A DNA stretch of 64,000 nucleotides from Blasia pusilla (lineage: Eukaryota; Marchantiophyta; Marchantiopsida; Blasiales), in contig CM114274.1 of assembly GCA_050084515.1 (NCBI GenBank), positions 39,432,001 through 39,496,000 of the forward strand. Direction: 5' to 3'. Each line of letters begins with the position of its first letter. The stretch's first letter is position 1. The position numbers and the translations under genes are program-made. Shown in pieces: positions 47,840 to 61,098 of this stretch. A model generated the notes under the pieces. The model made no database searches. It saw nothing but the letters and a program-made list of their open reading frames with translations, and had not been told where the DNA came from.

Positions 47840-48095
47840 CTAAATTGAAAATCCATGTCAAGAAGTTCTGGTCCATCGCCTGACCCAAGACATGACGTCG
47901 TGATGCCTCCGATAGTGACGGTACTGCCATCACTCCTATGGGGAATTCCATCGCTTGCTCTCGCTCATTGGCGTTGGGCTCCACCAACCTCTGTACCTTG
48001 TCATCCCAAACATTCTCTATTCCGAAAGTGCTCATAGACGCATTATTTTGCCTACCACATGATAGTCTCTTACTAGAGAGGAACCCTTCTCCCAA
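47840..48095 (-). pseudogene. C5 methyltransferase C-terminal fragment (element 2)
   Basis: The frame reads EREQAMEFPIGVMAVPSLSE and RRHVLGQAMDQNFLTWI, aligning with ERERAMGFATG and RRQVLGQAMDLNCLTWI of element 1. These are the GFP-like and LGN-like blocks near the C-terminus of C5 methyltransferases. The element breaks off at about 48.1 kb, so motifs I-VIII are absent. Its presence shows the domain is a family trait. Confidence 0.7.
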
Positions 48096-51000
48096 CTCCT
48101 AATCATCTGCTCAATAGTTATTTAGCCACATGGGACTAGACTACCAAGTTATATTATACATGCATGACCTTGCGACTAGTTAATTCCTATCTGGGGTATG
48201 GGAAATCCTTGAGGCCTTGTTCATATCATGGAGTCACACTCTACCTAGAAGACAGACAAGGAGATGTGCCTCGGAAGGCTCTTTGTCAATTTCGATCATT
48301 CCATAATTGTTGCACATGTATAGAGTATAGTCATTGGCAAAGTTAAAATGAAGTTCTAATTGTATATATTGGGTATGGATACGTATCGATCTTCCAAGTT
48401 TCAAAAAATCTAGCATATTTGACTCGTGCACCTATTTTGGAAGTGGTCTAATGCAAAGAGTTGAGCACCACCATATACTTAGGTGTGGCCAAGTATTCGT
48501 CTTGCGGATATGCCATAAGGATGGACCTAGCAAGAGAGTCGATCAATAACATTAATATTAACATCCCATTTGCTATGACATATGTGGATTAGTTGGCCCA
48601 AGAGGATTGTATGTGCATTGCCCAAGGGTAAAATACCCACTATGTTTTGGGATAAAGCATGAGTTATGCCTCAATAGATTACGTTAGTATGAGTACATGC
48701 CATTACTTAGATGCTTGGAAATCTAGAGGCATCCAATCAAACAATGAATTTTTTATAAGTTGATGTTTATTTTGACATGAGCTCGTGGATTTTCTTAAAA
48801 CCATTTAGGGCATCTTAATCCAACACTTGGAGAATCCCATGCATATTAATTTGAGGAATGTGACACACTTGTTGACGGACCATAATTTTTTGGACATGAG
48901 AGATAGAAATTCTCAAATACAAGGGTATAAGTAGATGGATATGCATCCAAAGATGTGGTTGGTTGAGGGCCGGAGGAAGATGGTCGGGTTTGTAGTCTCC
49001 CTATGCTATGGGTTTTGGGTAATGTGGAGCAATAAATTTCTCGTGAATGACTTGCCTTGGCTCAGATGTCCACAAGATATGATACGTACTTGAGAATGGC
49101 CTTTCCATATGATGATGCAAGTAGTTGGGGTAAGGGACTAAAGATTCACGATCTCAATCAACCAATGCATGGCATGCTACCCATATTAATGCATGGGTTG
49201 GCATCTCCATATCTCAAGGCAACCACATATGGGTTGTTGATTTATTTAAGGTAACACTTTTCTTGAGGCATCCCAAAAACTAGGACCTTAAATATATATG
49301 CAATCATAGGAAACTAATATAGCTTTCTTATATCGTTCCCATATCCATGGGTGGGTAGGTGTGTAACAAGCACATACGTCTTGATCGAAGATTGCTACAG
49401 TATAAAGGCTAAGGTGGGCTAGATGTGGTCGTCATATACTTGGAGAGGGTCTTTCCATCTTCATTCACGAACGAGTAGTGTCATTATAATGATTCTCTCA
49501 ATCATAGTTGATCCATTTGGCCAAGGAGGTTGACAAAAATGTCATAGCCAAAGGATAATAGACTTATGTAATGTAGTTGGATGTATTTTAAGGAGCATTA
49601 AATACAACAGTTGAAGAGCTTGAAAAACAAAACTAGGCCCAAGTTAAGGGAAATATAGTATAGGGCTACATATTAGATAATGTCATGTTCTACATATCCA
49701 AGACTCCAAGTTGTTGGGTCACCTTCATATTGCCACAAAAATGCCACAGACACCTAAAATGATGAATAATAAGGAGGGTAATGATGAAAATAAAAAGAGA
49801 ATATGGGGGCCTAAACAAGGGTATATCTGATTGGCACACAAATTTCTCCTAAGCTCATACATTTTTTCTTATGAATAGCTTATGCATAATAGAGTTGTTA
49901 GATTGGTATGATTATGAGAGGAATGCATGCCCCACTATAGCAACATAAGCACGATTTCCTTGGTTCAAAACCTACATCGTCGATCTTCTTCAACAACATC
50001 GTGTTGGAGAGGATATGACCAATTATTTTGTATTGAACCCTAATGTTGTGGAGATAATCATTGGCCCTCATGCCAACACTTAATCATTCTCATAATTATG
50101 AGGTGATGGTCAACTTTTTTTGGGTTAGGGCTTTGGATGAGCAATGTACATAGACTTAGGACATTGGAGTATGTTGCAAATTTAAGCAAGATTCATGAAT
50201 ATCTAGATATGACACAAACATATATTGTTATTGGGGACCTCTCATATTTTGGAGTATCAAAGGAGTTATTAGAGTTGTACTTCCACAACTTCCAAGTCCT
50301 TGCCATGTTGTGATAATTGCATTGAATTCTCCTCTAGTACCCCATGTCGTCTATCGTCATGGATGATTGTGGTATGTTTAGGATGGACACACGATTCTAC
50401 CAATGAGATGAAAGAGAGAGCAATAACTTCTTTGCCTTTCCTCAAAAGTGGAGCATTATTTCTTCATCGATTACCCGTCGCTTCATGTATGGGTGAAAGT
50501 GTGTCGTAACACACATCCCTAGGAATAGTCCAACAGTCCAACTTTGCGAAAAGTAGGAAGTGTACATCACTGTATAGAGTGACAAATATAACGCATTGTG
50601 CAAATACTAAACATCTTTATTTCAATCCAATGGATAATTTATGTATACACTTAGATATATCCCTAACGTATCTTGCACTCATTCGACCCTAATTTTTTTC
50701 ATTACTAATGAGTTTGTATAATTTCCTCCATTGGTATTATTCCTTATACATTATATCCATCATTAACTCTCTTGGGCATGTTGCACGTATCTTGGCACAA
50801 TATTCCCCGAAGGTTTAAGGCTCTTCTATATTATGCATATATTCCCTCCTTCTCAACTTTTTGTATACTCCTAGGTTAAAATTCTTCCCACCGTGTGCTC
50901 GCTATCAAGTGCAATCCAGTATTAATATCTTGAAATATCATTCAATGTTTTTGGAGTTACTATGATCAACATTCGGAGTTTGTTTGGTACATACATAGGA

Positions 51001-51749
51001 AATTACATGCCTATCTCCAAAGGAACCAACAAAAATAGAACCTCCCGTACCTCACTACACTCTCAAACGGCCATGTCACCATTAAACACAACCATATCCT
51101 CCTCTTAACTCTTCAAATTAATGTCTCTCCATCTCCCTTGTCACCAAGCAGGATCACAAGTAGAAATGAAGATCCCATCCATATTGTAGTGTCCTTTATA
51201 AAGAATGGAAGACAACGTCCATTTGCAACTCTAAGTAGTCCAATCGTAAGTCTCTTGCAACTCAAATGGAAGATCCCATAGTCACAAAGTGCGAGTCTCA
51301 AAAATTGCTATCTAGGATTTATTTGTGATTCCATGACAAGCTCAATGCAAGTCACTAAATTTGCAATTTAAATTTTTTCCCAAACTCATAAACAACATCG
51401 ACTCACAGATTTATGTCAAGCCACAATATGTTTGCACGAACTGGACTTGCAAACTAGCAATCATAATGGAGTCACAAAGGACTTGCTTCTGGTAATAATA
51501 GACTTGCAATAGAGCCGCATTAATACCTCTATCCCTAGTAGTGGAACAAGAAATTCTTAGTATATTTCATTCCACATAAAGTACCTAGGGACACAATGTT
51601 AATCCAAAAAATTCTTCCCACGGATAGCTTCGATTCCTAGCCAATTCCATGAACTTGATAGACAAAAAGAATCATGAGCACAAAAATATCACATTATAAT
51701 CACACACCCACAAAAATGGAGAGGAGTAAAGTTTAGAATAAAATTTGTA
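48096..51749. other. AT-rich DNA without recognisable genes
   Basis: No frame longer than about 70 codons and no motif I recognise on either strand. Probably decayed repeats. Confidence 0.5.
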
Positions 51750-51975
51750 CAAGGTTGCACATGGACAAAGTCAGTGTTCGAGCACTCATGTCCATCCTTA
51801 GGACGGACATGTCCGTGCGGGCCCAGGTACCTGCGGCCCGTAACCAAGCCCACGCCTGAGCCCACCTCACCCATAATGTAGACCCACGCTTGGCCTGCTT
51901 ACACCTGTTTTGTAGCCCATATCATGCCCGTACGCAGCGTGCACTAGCCTCTAAGGCCGGCTAGTCTCCCGTTGG
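51750..51975. mobile_element. hAT-like element, left-end fragment
   Basis: Starts CAAGGTTGCACATGGACAAAG and continues with CCTTAGGACGGACATGTCC, GCGGGCCCAGGTACC and GTAGACCCACGC, parallel to the left part of 41472 and 52451. It ends without a right terminus near 51975. Confidence 0.65.
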
Positions 51976-52450
51976 GGGGGCTTTGAGCTCGCCCAACCCT
52001 AAACCATGACTTTGCACTTGGCACTTGCTTGCAAAGCCAACAATCATTCCATATTTTGAAGACAGTCTCTCCCTAAAAGATAATCCCATCAAGGCTATCT
52101 TCCTCTCCTAAAACATATTTTTTATAGATTGAACTCACCAAAAGAAATTTTCTCACTTGAAGTAGTTATAAAGTCAAAATTATCTCTTCTGCATGTCTCA
52201 TTAGTGTGGTCATAAAGCTTAAATGGTGAGTGACTACCTAATCCTAAGCCTAATAGAATACATTAGGATATATAATCCATTCGATGTATTTCTATTTGTG
52301 ATTAAATTGTAAGTACAAGTATTCATCCTCTCACTTCAAATGCAAGTAAATTACAAATCAATAGTCATTCCCTTCCAATTATTTAAATTCACATACCTTT
52401 TTTATAACCATTATATTATTAGAAAAAGGCATTATCCTAATTATATTATC

Positions 52451-52876
52451 CGAGGTTGTACACGAGCATGTCCATGTCTGCGAACTTATGTCCCCGTCCC
52501 TAAGACAAACATGTCTATGCGGGCCCAAGTACCCATAGCTTGCACCTAAGCCCGCCCCGCCCGCAACGTAGATCCGAGCTCGGCCAATCCGCACCTAGTC
52601 TGGGAACTTGTCGCCAATTTTTGCTATCCATTTTTTAGCCCACACGGGCCTGCACTGGCCCGCATAAGACCTGCAACGGGCTTGCATAAGGCCAACGCAC
52701 CCATCCTACGGTCCTTTTGCAAGCTAGCCGTGGGCCAATTCGTGCTTGCCTCCCTTCATCTAAGCTCACACCCATTCCCTCGTCTGGAGCCCGTGCAAGC
52801 CACCGAGGTACCAAGAAACCAGGGGGAGGGAGTCGTTGGGCATGTCCGTGGACCTATCCATTTTCGTGCAACCTTG
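52451..52876. mobile_element. hAT-like element, complete, 426 bp
   Basis: Ends CGAGGTTGTA and TGCAACCTTG, flanked by an exact 8-bp duplication, ATATTATC, at 52443-52450 and 52877-52884. The interior differs from the 313-330-bp type, with GC-rich text around GCCCGCCCCGCCCGCAACG, but the ends are shared. It therefore represents a second subfamily, also seen as the outer part of 41472-42897. Confidence 0.85.
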
Positions 52877-55202
52877 ATATTATCACTTACATCGCATTTG
52901 ACATTTAAAAACCCCCCATAATTTTGACACATGTACAAAGGCTTTACATGTGGGTAAAATTGCATATCAAATTCTTGCTGCCATAAATTTCTCACCAGAA
53001 ATATCCCGAATTTTTTTCATTCTCGTTTTTCATCACAATCCTTCTTTCCTAATGCATCACACAGTTACCAAGTGACTATTATCTTTAGTAGACATAAAAA
53101 TAAAAAATATGGTTTACATAGAATCTTAAAATTACATTTCCATGAGATAGAATAAACTTGAATATTCCATGAGAGCTAGAAAGAATATTCACATAGACAA
53201 AGAAATAATAGCTTAGACACACTTAAAAATATTTTCTTTTCGCCTAGATGTGAAAATAAAGAAATATTTACCTATGAAGATTATGATCATGAAATAAACT
53301 TTTAAAAAATGACGTGGAAAAATCACTACCTAATTAAAGTTCCACACGTCAAAGCAATACAAATGAAAATAACATAGAGTATTTCACTAGAAACTACGCA
53401 GTAGAGTTTTAAAGCATGGTAACCTCTTACGATTGGAGCAATGCTAATATTTGACACGAACATGAAGATAAGCCCTAAGATTGAAATGTACGCGCCATAC
53501 TTGTTTCAAGTAACAAACTTCCCTAAATATAGAGGAGAAGCAAGTCTAGTATGAAAAGAAAGTACCATCTTTTTAATTTGATATGGAGCATTAAATCCAT
53601 ATGGTGCTCAAAATAGAAGAGATGAAGATTACAAGACCGTATTTCATGAAAAGAACTCTATATGTTATATGTTCTCTAATATATATGTTTTCATATTTAT
53701 ATTATTATTGGCGATTGCCCTTTCATTTTGTAAACTCTTCTCCTCTCAACCCTCTCCACTAATAATTCAATGGATCCAAATTCATTTAAAATAGCATTTG
53801 AAAATTTTGAAAACTAGAAGTGATTCAAAGTGCGACATCATAGCGAGCAATGCAAAGAGTTATAATTTATTGTGGAAGCCATAATTTAAATGATTATGGG
53901 AGAATTCATTCTTGATTTTTAACACTTGTTCTAGTGACGCACCATTTGGAGACAACAAGATAAACTCAACTGTAGACCCCCAAAAAAGATTTATGGGCAG
54001 AAAATTATTATTTTAATTTGTGTGACGATTATTCCCATGTGAAGATCAATTCCATGCAAGGTACCCAGGTTAGAATGAATGGGAGAACCGTTGCAGTTGG
54101 GTTGGAAAAAACAACAAGGATCACACAAAAAATATGATCATGAATCGAAAGAGTTAAAACCTTTAACATAAAAAAATTGAAACGCTCACATTTTGAACAC
54201 AAGAAACGTCCAAATTGAGACTGTCTCCCTCGCATTTCGATCAGTGGTTGCCGGCCGTTACCGACTTCGAATCAATCGTCGCTTATCTTAAATCGTGACC
54301 CGGAGACTATTCTAGCATTTGAATTGTCGCCGGCGATCGCTGCACACAGCAAAAATAACCCTCAAAGCACGCTCCAACCACAGCTGACACGCTTTGAAAA
54401 ATGTGCCCCTGGAACCATCTCTTCAAAGCTTCGAGCATTCAAGAAAAACTCATGATCTTCCCTATTCGCACACTCGAAAAACTTCCCCGCGAGCCTCCTC
54501 CTCGAAAACAGATGCTCAAAGAAGAATAACGGACACAAGAATATCCCCCCAGATTTTCTTTCCAAACACCTTCAAAACGTTCTCCAATCACCTTCAATCC
54601 AGGACTGTGATAGCTAGCCGGTAGATAGGAGTTACTGTCCCGTGGCTTCCTGTTACCTCGGAGCAGACTTAGATTCATCCTACCACCCAAGGGATGCTGC
54701 CGGTGAGAGCTTGAAACGATGGTCGACAAGCAAACCAGAGAAACAAGTTGAAAACGCTTTCCCGGGTTTGGAAATTCGATTAGAACCTTAAATGATAGTG
54801 TACACACTTGATACTGGCTGCTCTCCGATCCAGTGCTTGAGCGGATATTGGAGGGAAGATTAGAGCTTTCTTATGGTACCTTCATGTCTGTGTACCACCT
54901 TCTGTTCACTTGTTTGATGAAACTAGGCCCTTCAGTATCTTACTTGTAATTTTCAGCTGTTCTGCGCCATGCAAGCCCTAATGTTTAAAGCTCTTCATCC
55001 GTTGCCGCCCCACGAGTGACTCCACCAGAGTCTCTGTTGGTACGATTCAACCACACACATTCGACGATGGGAAGAAGTTGAGAGTGCAGTTCAGATCAAA
55101 CGATCGCACAGTTCCTAACTCGCTTGCTGGTCCAAGCTCCTCATCAAATGCCTCATATCTAGGAAGACGACGACGCTCTTGATTGTCTGAGCTACCTCTC
55201 AA

Positions 55203-55234
<32 letters not shown>
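55203..55234. repeat. (GTCT)8 microsatellite
   Basis: Eight uninterrupted GTCT units. Confidence 0.95.
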
Positions 55235-55235
<1 letters not shown>

Positions 55236-55310
55236 CCAAGATCAGGATCCAAGCAAATCAGCGTCAGCTCCGTAACAAGAACAGATATGTCATAGAAACA
55301 TCAGAAGCAT

Positions 55311-55360
55311 TAACTTCAGAAGGGAGCACAGGCAATGTCCTGTGCTTCCTTCTGAAGTTA
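55311..55360. repeat. Hairpin, 22-bp arms, 6-nt loop
   Basis: The left arm TAACTTCAGAAGG and the rest to 55332 pair with 55339-55360 with one mismatch. Short loop CAATGT. No sign that it is transcribed. Confidence 0.95.
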
Positions 55361-55892
55361 GTGCTCGTAGTAGCCATAGTTGCATGTCATTGAGAGAGAG
55401 ACTAATACGCTGTGGAAACGTCTTCAACCAGTACAACTTCACGTCATATCTTACATTTCTTAGAACAGAAAACATGAGGCGCCAATCAGTAGACCCACAA
55501 GAAGGTGCCACAAATCAAAAGTAATTAATTTAGAGCTTTCTTTTAGCTGACTGAAGGAGCTGTACAGTGTAATGTCTCAATCCTCCACTTCGTTTGCTAG
55601 AAAGTCACGAGTCATAAACTATTCCACCACTTCATAGGCATACCTATGGTTCAACTTCCTCTCCTGCGTGAGAACGGCCCAGCCTTCAGCACCCACTTCA
55701 TCCGGAGGATAATAATACCTCACCGATATGCAGTACAGACAAGGCTATGTAGTCGAAGCCAATGATAGCTACGATACATGAATTATTGCTGGCGTTCCTT
55801 GAAATTGGATGTCAACACAAACCCAAGATGCACTGTCCCGTCCATGTCCCCCAATGCACTCACATTGTCAAGATATGCCCTTCAATGACGTA

Positions 55893-55928
55893 CCCTGTCC
55901 ACATTAGTAGGACATAATGTGGACAGGG
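55893..55928. repeat. Perfect 14-bp stem, 8-nt loop
   Basis: CCCTGTCCACATTA at 55893-55906 is exactly complementary to 55915-55928. Confidence 0.95.
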
Positions 55929-57070
55929 AATGTAATGTGCCACAGCAGCCGAGAAGCTAGAACCATCCAAACCGTAAGACGGTAGTTGAATTGAGGATGA
56001 AAGTGTCAAGAAGATAGCACTATCTATCTACAGTACAATTTCCAAGTGACACTGCCGTTGGAAATTATAGGACGTGTTCTGCTGCAGTGACCGAAGGAAA
56101 GATTGAGACGAATGATTTCAGATATGGAGTCAGATTTTGAATCTTCGAAAACTTTGTCGAAAACGTTTTTGACCTTCTTCTGTCGGATGCTATGTCACTA
56201 TCACACACATGGAAGGAGTCCCACAGGCCTCTAGGTTTCCCGTGGACTGGAAACCTAACTCAACTCCGTGGGCACTTGAAGTGTTTCCTCACATAGCACA
56301 AGCGAAGTGGTTCCAGATACTGAGAATACAATAGATCACCTTCCCCCGCGTTCAGGTAGTTTATGGAGACTAAGGTTCTCGGAAGTCAGGCACATGAGAT
56401 TCTTACAATAAGAGAAGCTATCTTTTGAGGCGCACTTCCTGACCCTCGCCCTAAGGCTGTTTTTCTGATAGGCGGACTTGTCTTGAAATCCCATGTAAGG
56501 GTGATTGGGTGCCACAATCACCCTTATTTTCTACACAACTTCTTTCTTTCTTTCTTTCATGCAACTTATGGCAATTAAAGAGACTGGATCCTGTGCGCTC
56601 GTCTTCCAATCCTCTGCTGATAAGCCTGAGCTCTTGTAGCATGTGTTTCCTGGTTATAACCGTTGAAACAGAGACGTATTTGAACCAGAGTACTCCTACA
56701 AGCTACACTTCGGATGGTTACAAACTTTGATGGATTGGTCTCCACGATACAGCGTCAACTTAACCTTCGTCGTTGCGATATATGTCTCAAGAAAAAAATT
56801 ACTTCATTCACTCACTCGGCCATCTGGTATTATCTATAACTGATTGACTATGTAATTTCAATCATGGACATGAGCGACTTCTGAGTGGAATTCCGATCGA
56901 TTTCTGGTGACATCGCTTTTGATACAGTTTTGGGAGAGTGGGAAGTCGAAAGGCCGAGATGAATTTGGGTGATTCGGACGACCTTCATTACATTAGACCT
57001 CGAACACTTTTCCGAGGTCTGCGTTACTGCAACATGCTTACAACAATGTTTGGATGCATAGTTCGTAGAA

Positions 57071-57240
57071 TCTATATTATTATGGGAGAATGCCCAATTG
57101 CAAGAAAATGTTTCAGATGGTACGGGCAGTAAAAAAGAACGTGAATTTGTGTGCAAGCATCATTATTCCCCTCACGGCTATACACTAACAAAAGCTCTTC
57201 AAACACTTTTTTATTTCCCATGCATCCAACACCTTACTAG
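57071..57240 (+). mobile_element. Short non-autonomous Helitron, 170 bp
   Basis: Begins TCTATATTATTATGGGAGA and ends AACACCTTACTAG, flanked by A (57070) and T (57241). This is the hallmark Helitron arrangement: 5' TC, 3' CTAG, insertion between A and T without duplication. The last 60 bp match 30048-30277 (CTTCAAACACTTTTT) and the end at 28586. Confidence 0.85.
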
Positions 57241-60200
57241 TCTTTCTTGAACCAAAATGATCGCAAAAATCCCCCCTATTAGAAAAAGTGTCTCCTACTC
57301 CAGAGAAAAAGCCAAGGAAAATCTTTCAGATGTCAACATCACCAAAGAGTCACTATGGAAACGCACCAACTCACTTTGAGTTTTTCCAGCAGTTAGCAAA
57401 GATATTGTATGTAGCATAGATTTTGTGGATCACCTGCAAATTTGTGAGGCTCACAAATCTGTTTTTGTGACAGTTGAATGCTATATGCGATAAATCGCAG
57501 AAACAGAGGACACAAAAGAGGAAGGGACCAAAGGAGATGGCCAGCTTCTCAAATTTTGCATCGTTGAAATTAGTTTGAAGGCAGTTTCAAGTGCTGGACG
57601 AAAGATTAACGACAGTGTAGAACTCAATCAATCAAATCTGGCTGTTTTAGCAACGCATTTTCAACCAACGATCGTTCCAGGGGTTACCTTCCATCCTTTA
57701 TTCTGCGGAAAGTTCGATCGTCCATGAACAGGAATGATACGAGGAATTATGACCCAAGTTTGAGTTTCTCCAAAAACATACCAAACGACAGGACAAGACA
57801 ATTTATCCGGTCAAAGAAGGAGGCAGGGAGGATTGATTGGTAAGGAGGTTCTCTTCAATCATTCTTCAATGGCTTGCTCAACCACATTATTTTCCAGTGA
57901 GATAAGTATATGAGATAACTTCATAAACTCAGTGGCTTTGGGTGTAGTTGGGTGATGGCGACACTCTTTTCTTTGTTGTTGTTGCATGCCGGGCGTGCGT
58001 GTGTTAGACTGTAGTATCATTCAACCTACGACCTACATCATCCGAACGTCATGCCGATAATGCATTCGTGTCTCATATGTGAAAATACGAATCTGAGAGG
58101 CCTGGGCTCTCATATATTTTCATGCTCATGCTCATTTGTAAAATATGGAGCTAGGCCCAATGTAGATGAATTCCCCAACTGCAGTTTGTTGGAAGAGTGT
58201 AATAAGTAAAGCCGTAATTTTCGAAACTTTACCCACCAGTTGGTTACCAAACCTTTTTTTAAAGATCTTTTCAAAAAAATTTGGTAACCAACTTGTGGTT
58301 AAAGTTTTGGACTGAAAAAGTGAATGATCTTCGAGTCCATAATCAATTGAAGGGAGAAGAAAAAAGACAAAAGGCTTGAGTGAGATTTAAAAGTCCCTCG
58401 GGTTAGGCACGTTACAAAGCAATAGATACATGTAGTTTACATTATAAGCGTTGTAGCAAACGTTTTTCTTGCCCACACTACAATGTGGTCCTCGTTGTCA
58501 GATTGTAGAGCCGCAGACGCCCTGAAGTCCTGCATCGGAATGCCCCCCGCTCGTTTTCATGCTTTCATTTTGTCTTTATAACCATTGTCAAGCTTTCGAA
58601 GGTGAGGAATGTTTAGGGTTCACCAATGACGTGCAATTCTGAGCCATTGTTAATCTCACGTGATGGTGAAGTCAAGGTTCGCTCCAAGATGTGGGGTGGT
58701 TTGGCTTCATACATCTAGGAGTCCATGGATGTTGCTACAAACTCATTCTATTCCATGGCGGCTTTCCCTCAATGGAGTCAATTGGAGTTGGAGTTGGATT
58801 TGAGTGTCTGTTCATGATTTATTTCTGGATGAAATAAGGTACTTCTATTCCCGTAAGGCATTTGTCGGAACCTCCGGAGATGATGTCATAACCCTGGAGA
58901 TGGGCCAGATCCACCTACTGCCAAGCTTCAGCAAACCCCGACCACATTCAGATATGGCTCCCTCCGCCTCACGAGTCACGACTGGAGAGGGGACAGATAT
59001 CCGGGACAAACGAAGAAAACACAATTTGTACTCGGCTTTTGGCCTCCGGAGAACTTCACGATGAAGAGCGCTATCTTTCGATCGTATCTTCCGTCTGGAC
59101 ATTGTCATCGATTTCCCTAGGGCCCTGCCCGAGTCAGAAATAGATTAATATTGCGATGAAGTACCGTCCTCGGTGTTAGAGTCGACCATCTTCATCATCC
59201 TATGGCTCAGGCTGGCTTGGGCTTGTCCTGCATCTTCAGTGATCTCTACTTTCAAGTCCCACTGCTTTCTTGGATCCCGGAGGATATTAAAGTTATTTCA
59301 TTCATTCTTGCAGGCAAAACGTGGGCAATCCATGGTGGACGGAGGTGAGCCACTCTACTCTGTGACAAGCTCGTCGGTCCTTTGATTTCTTCTGCACCAA
59401 ACCACCAAAGAATTCCACTTCAAGAAGGACTTCAAAAATGTGCATTCGCTGCGCGGACTGGACAAGTAGATTCCAAGTGGCACCGACTTGGAATTAGGTG
59501 GTTGTAATTGTAAGCAAGTGCGACTCACTTACCCCCGCACCTGAGTGAGTTAGATCGAGAGTTGGTCTCACATGATCCGTCTTACTTGTTAGAATGCCAA
59601 CCCATAGGCGAGGTTAACAAAAAGGAACGGTGAACATGGTGGTGAAGGTCCTCCGTCAAGGATAACGGAGAGAAGATACCGGCGTGGTATCCGGGCTCAA
59701 CATGGTAGATTTTTTATACGAGATCATGTGTGTGCTCATCATAATTATGTGTAATCTTGTGAATGGTACCTCTACGAAGAAACGAACATGACGGACCGGC
59801 ACGTTCGCTTAGGTGTTAACGTACAAACATAGTATAACACATTCCACACACACATTACTTCGAATTCGGAGTCAATGTGCGTTGATTGGACACGCACTCT
59901 TCATGCACCACTCTACCAAAGTTAAACCGATCAAGAAACGAGTGTGTGCACCCTCGCAGCCCACCTCTAAGCGAACGAAAGACGGGGCGTACTTGCTCAA
60001 GAGTCCTTTCCTAACCCTAATCTAAAGCTTTATGAAGCAAAGGACGAACAGTTGCAAGTGTTTCTACACACAACATTCGCGACTGTGGAGGCCTCTGTGT
60101 AATGTCCATCCGCCAAAGAGACCGCTTCCGGATTTTTGGCTCGGACACTCAAGAAGCTCGTCCATAACATGCTTTACAATCACTTTGGTCGATTTTTGCT

Positions 60201-60920
60201 GGCATTCCACTTACTTTCCTCTCACACTATGAATAGTAGCTGTTTACACCGACTCGGTCGCTCATACTTCTTTGCTAGTCAGGATGTGCCGGCGGTTGAA
60301 ACTGACTGCCATGAGTGCAGCTGCTCTCATGGCAGTCATCCGCTGTAACTAGATCGATTCTTCCCTCAACTCATATCTCTTTGCTGGTCTGGATGGAAAA
60401 CGCCACGCAAGCAACTGTACTGTTATTACGTATCCAGTTTAAGTTGATCGATTCTTTTCCTTCGAGTGAGCTTGATTTTATTTTGGAGCTTTTCATGATC
60501 TCGCCCGAGCTAGGTTAGCTTTGGTCTATTGGTTATTGCATGCGATGCTCTGATTTGAACTTCACAGATTTCATTTCAAGGAAAGCCTTCTGCTTGCCAT
60601 TCCCGAGACTGTTGGAGTCTTATTAAAGGTTTTCTACTTCATTAGTAGACAATGAAGTACCCTAAACCCTATTCATCCTCGGGTTTTCTAGTTGTGGTCG
60701 AGTTAGTTTCAGTGTTAGACAAATACATTTTTTATTGTTCTCCCTCCTAGCAAGCAGGTCTCAAGTTCAAACCCGGCCTAACACCTCAGGTTTTGTTGAA
60801 GTGCCCCTCCTTGCCTAATTCACCCTCTTGAGCTAACCACAAGGGTCTCCATGATGAATATAAACAGCCCAATATTTGTCTTTCTATATACTGGAAACCG
60901 AAAGGTGTACAACGATCAGT
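57241..60920. other. No recognised gene
   Basis: No supported coding region. The opposing frames at 58804-59064 (+) and 59108-58845 (-) overlap and lack domains. A long fold-back lies at about 58225-58310, with smaller stems at 59470-59494, 60303-60338 and 60635-60659. A pol III B-box-like GTTCAAACCC occurs near 60.76 kb without a tRNA fold. Confidence 0.45.
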
Positions 60921-61098
60921 GACTTGTGTTGAACACTTCAGAGTTACACAAGAACCACCTAAAAGTATTGGCGGGTCTCCAAAGTGACATCAAGGGCCAG
61001 ATTTCCCATGACTTGTGTTGAACACTTCAGAGTTACACAAGAACCACCTAAAAGTATTGGCGGGTCTCCAAAGTGACATCAAGGGCCAGATTTCCCAT
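60921..61098. repeat. Perfect 89-bp tandem duplication
   Basis: 60921-61009 and 61010-61098 are identical, starting GACTTGTGTTGAACACTTC. There is no third copy. Confidence 0.95.

Larger units (their letters stand above)
43589..48095 (-). mobile_element. Ty3/gypsy element 2, 5'-truncated, same family as element 1
   Basis: Right to left: methyltransferase C-terminal motifs at about 48.03-47.84 kb; RT about 47.58-46.6 kb; RNase H 46564-46226 and to about 46.1 kb; integrase about 45.72-45.14 kb; integrase tail; PHD finger about 44.65-44.50 kb; purine tract; 3' LTR region. Gag, protease, most of the methyltransferase and the 5' LTR are missing. The order and motifs match element 1, with lower sequence identity and more stops, so it is an older copy. 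Confidence 0.85.
52885..57070. other. No recognised gene; microsatellites and hairpins
   Basis: An AT-rich part runs to about 54.2 kb. 54.2-57.0 kb is more balanced. A (GTCT)8 microsatellite is at 55203-55234 and a (TTTC)n at 56541-56558. Strong hairpins are at 55311-55360, 55893-55928, 56232-56257 and 56495-56525. A 122-codon minus frame at 54439-54807 has no recognisable domain. Confidence 0.45.

Noticed and set aside
55311-55360. Possible microRNA precursor
   Set aside because: The 6-nt loop and 22-bp arms are too short for a typical plant pre-miRNA, and the hairpin is one of many unrelated ones nearby.
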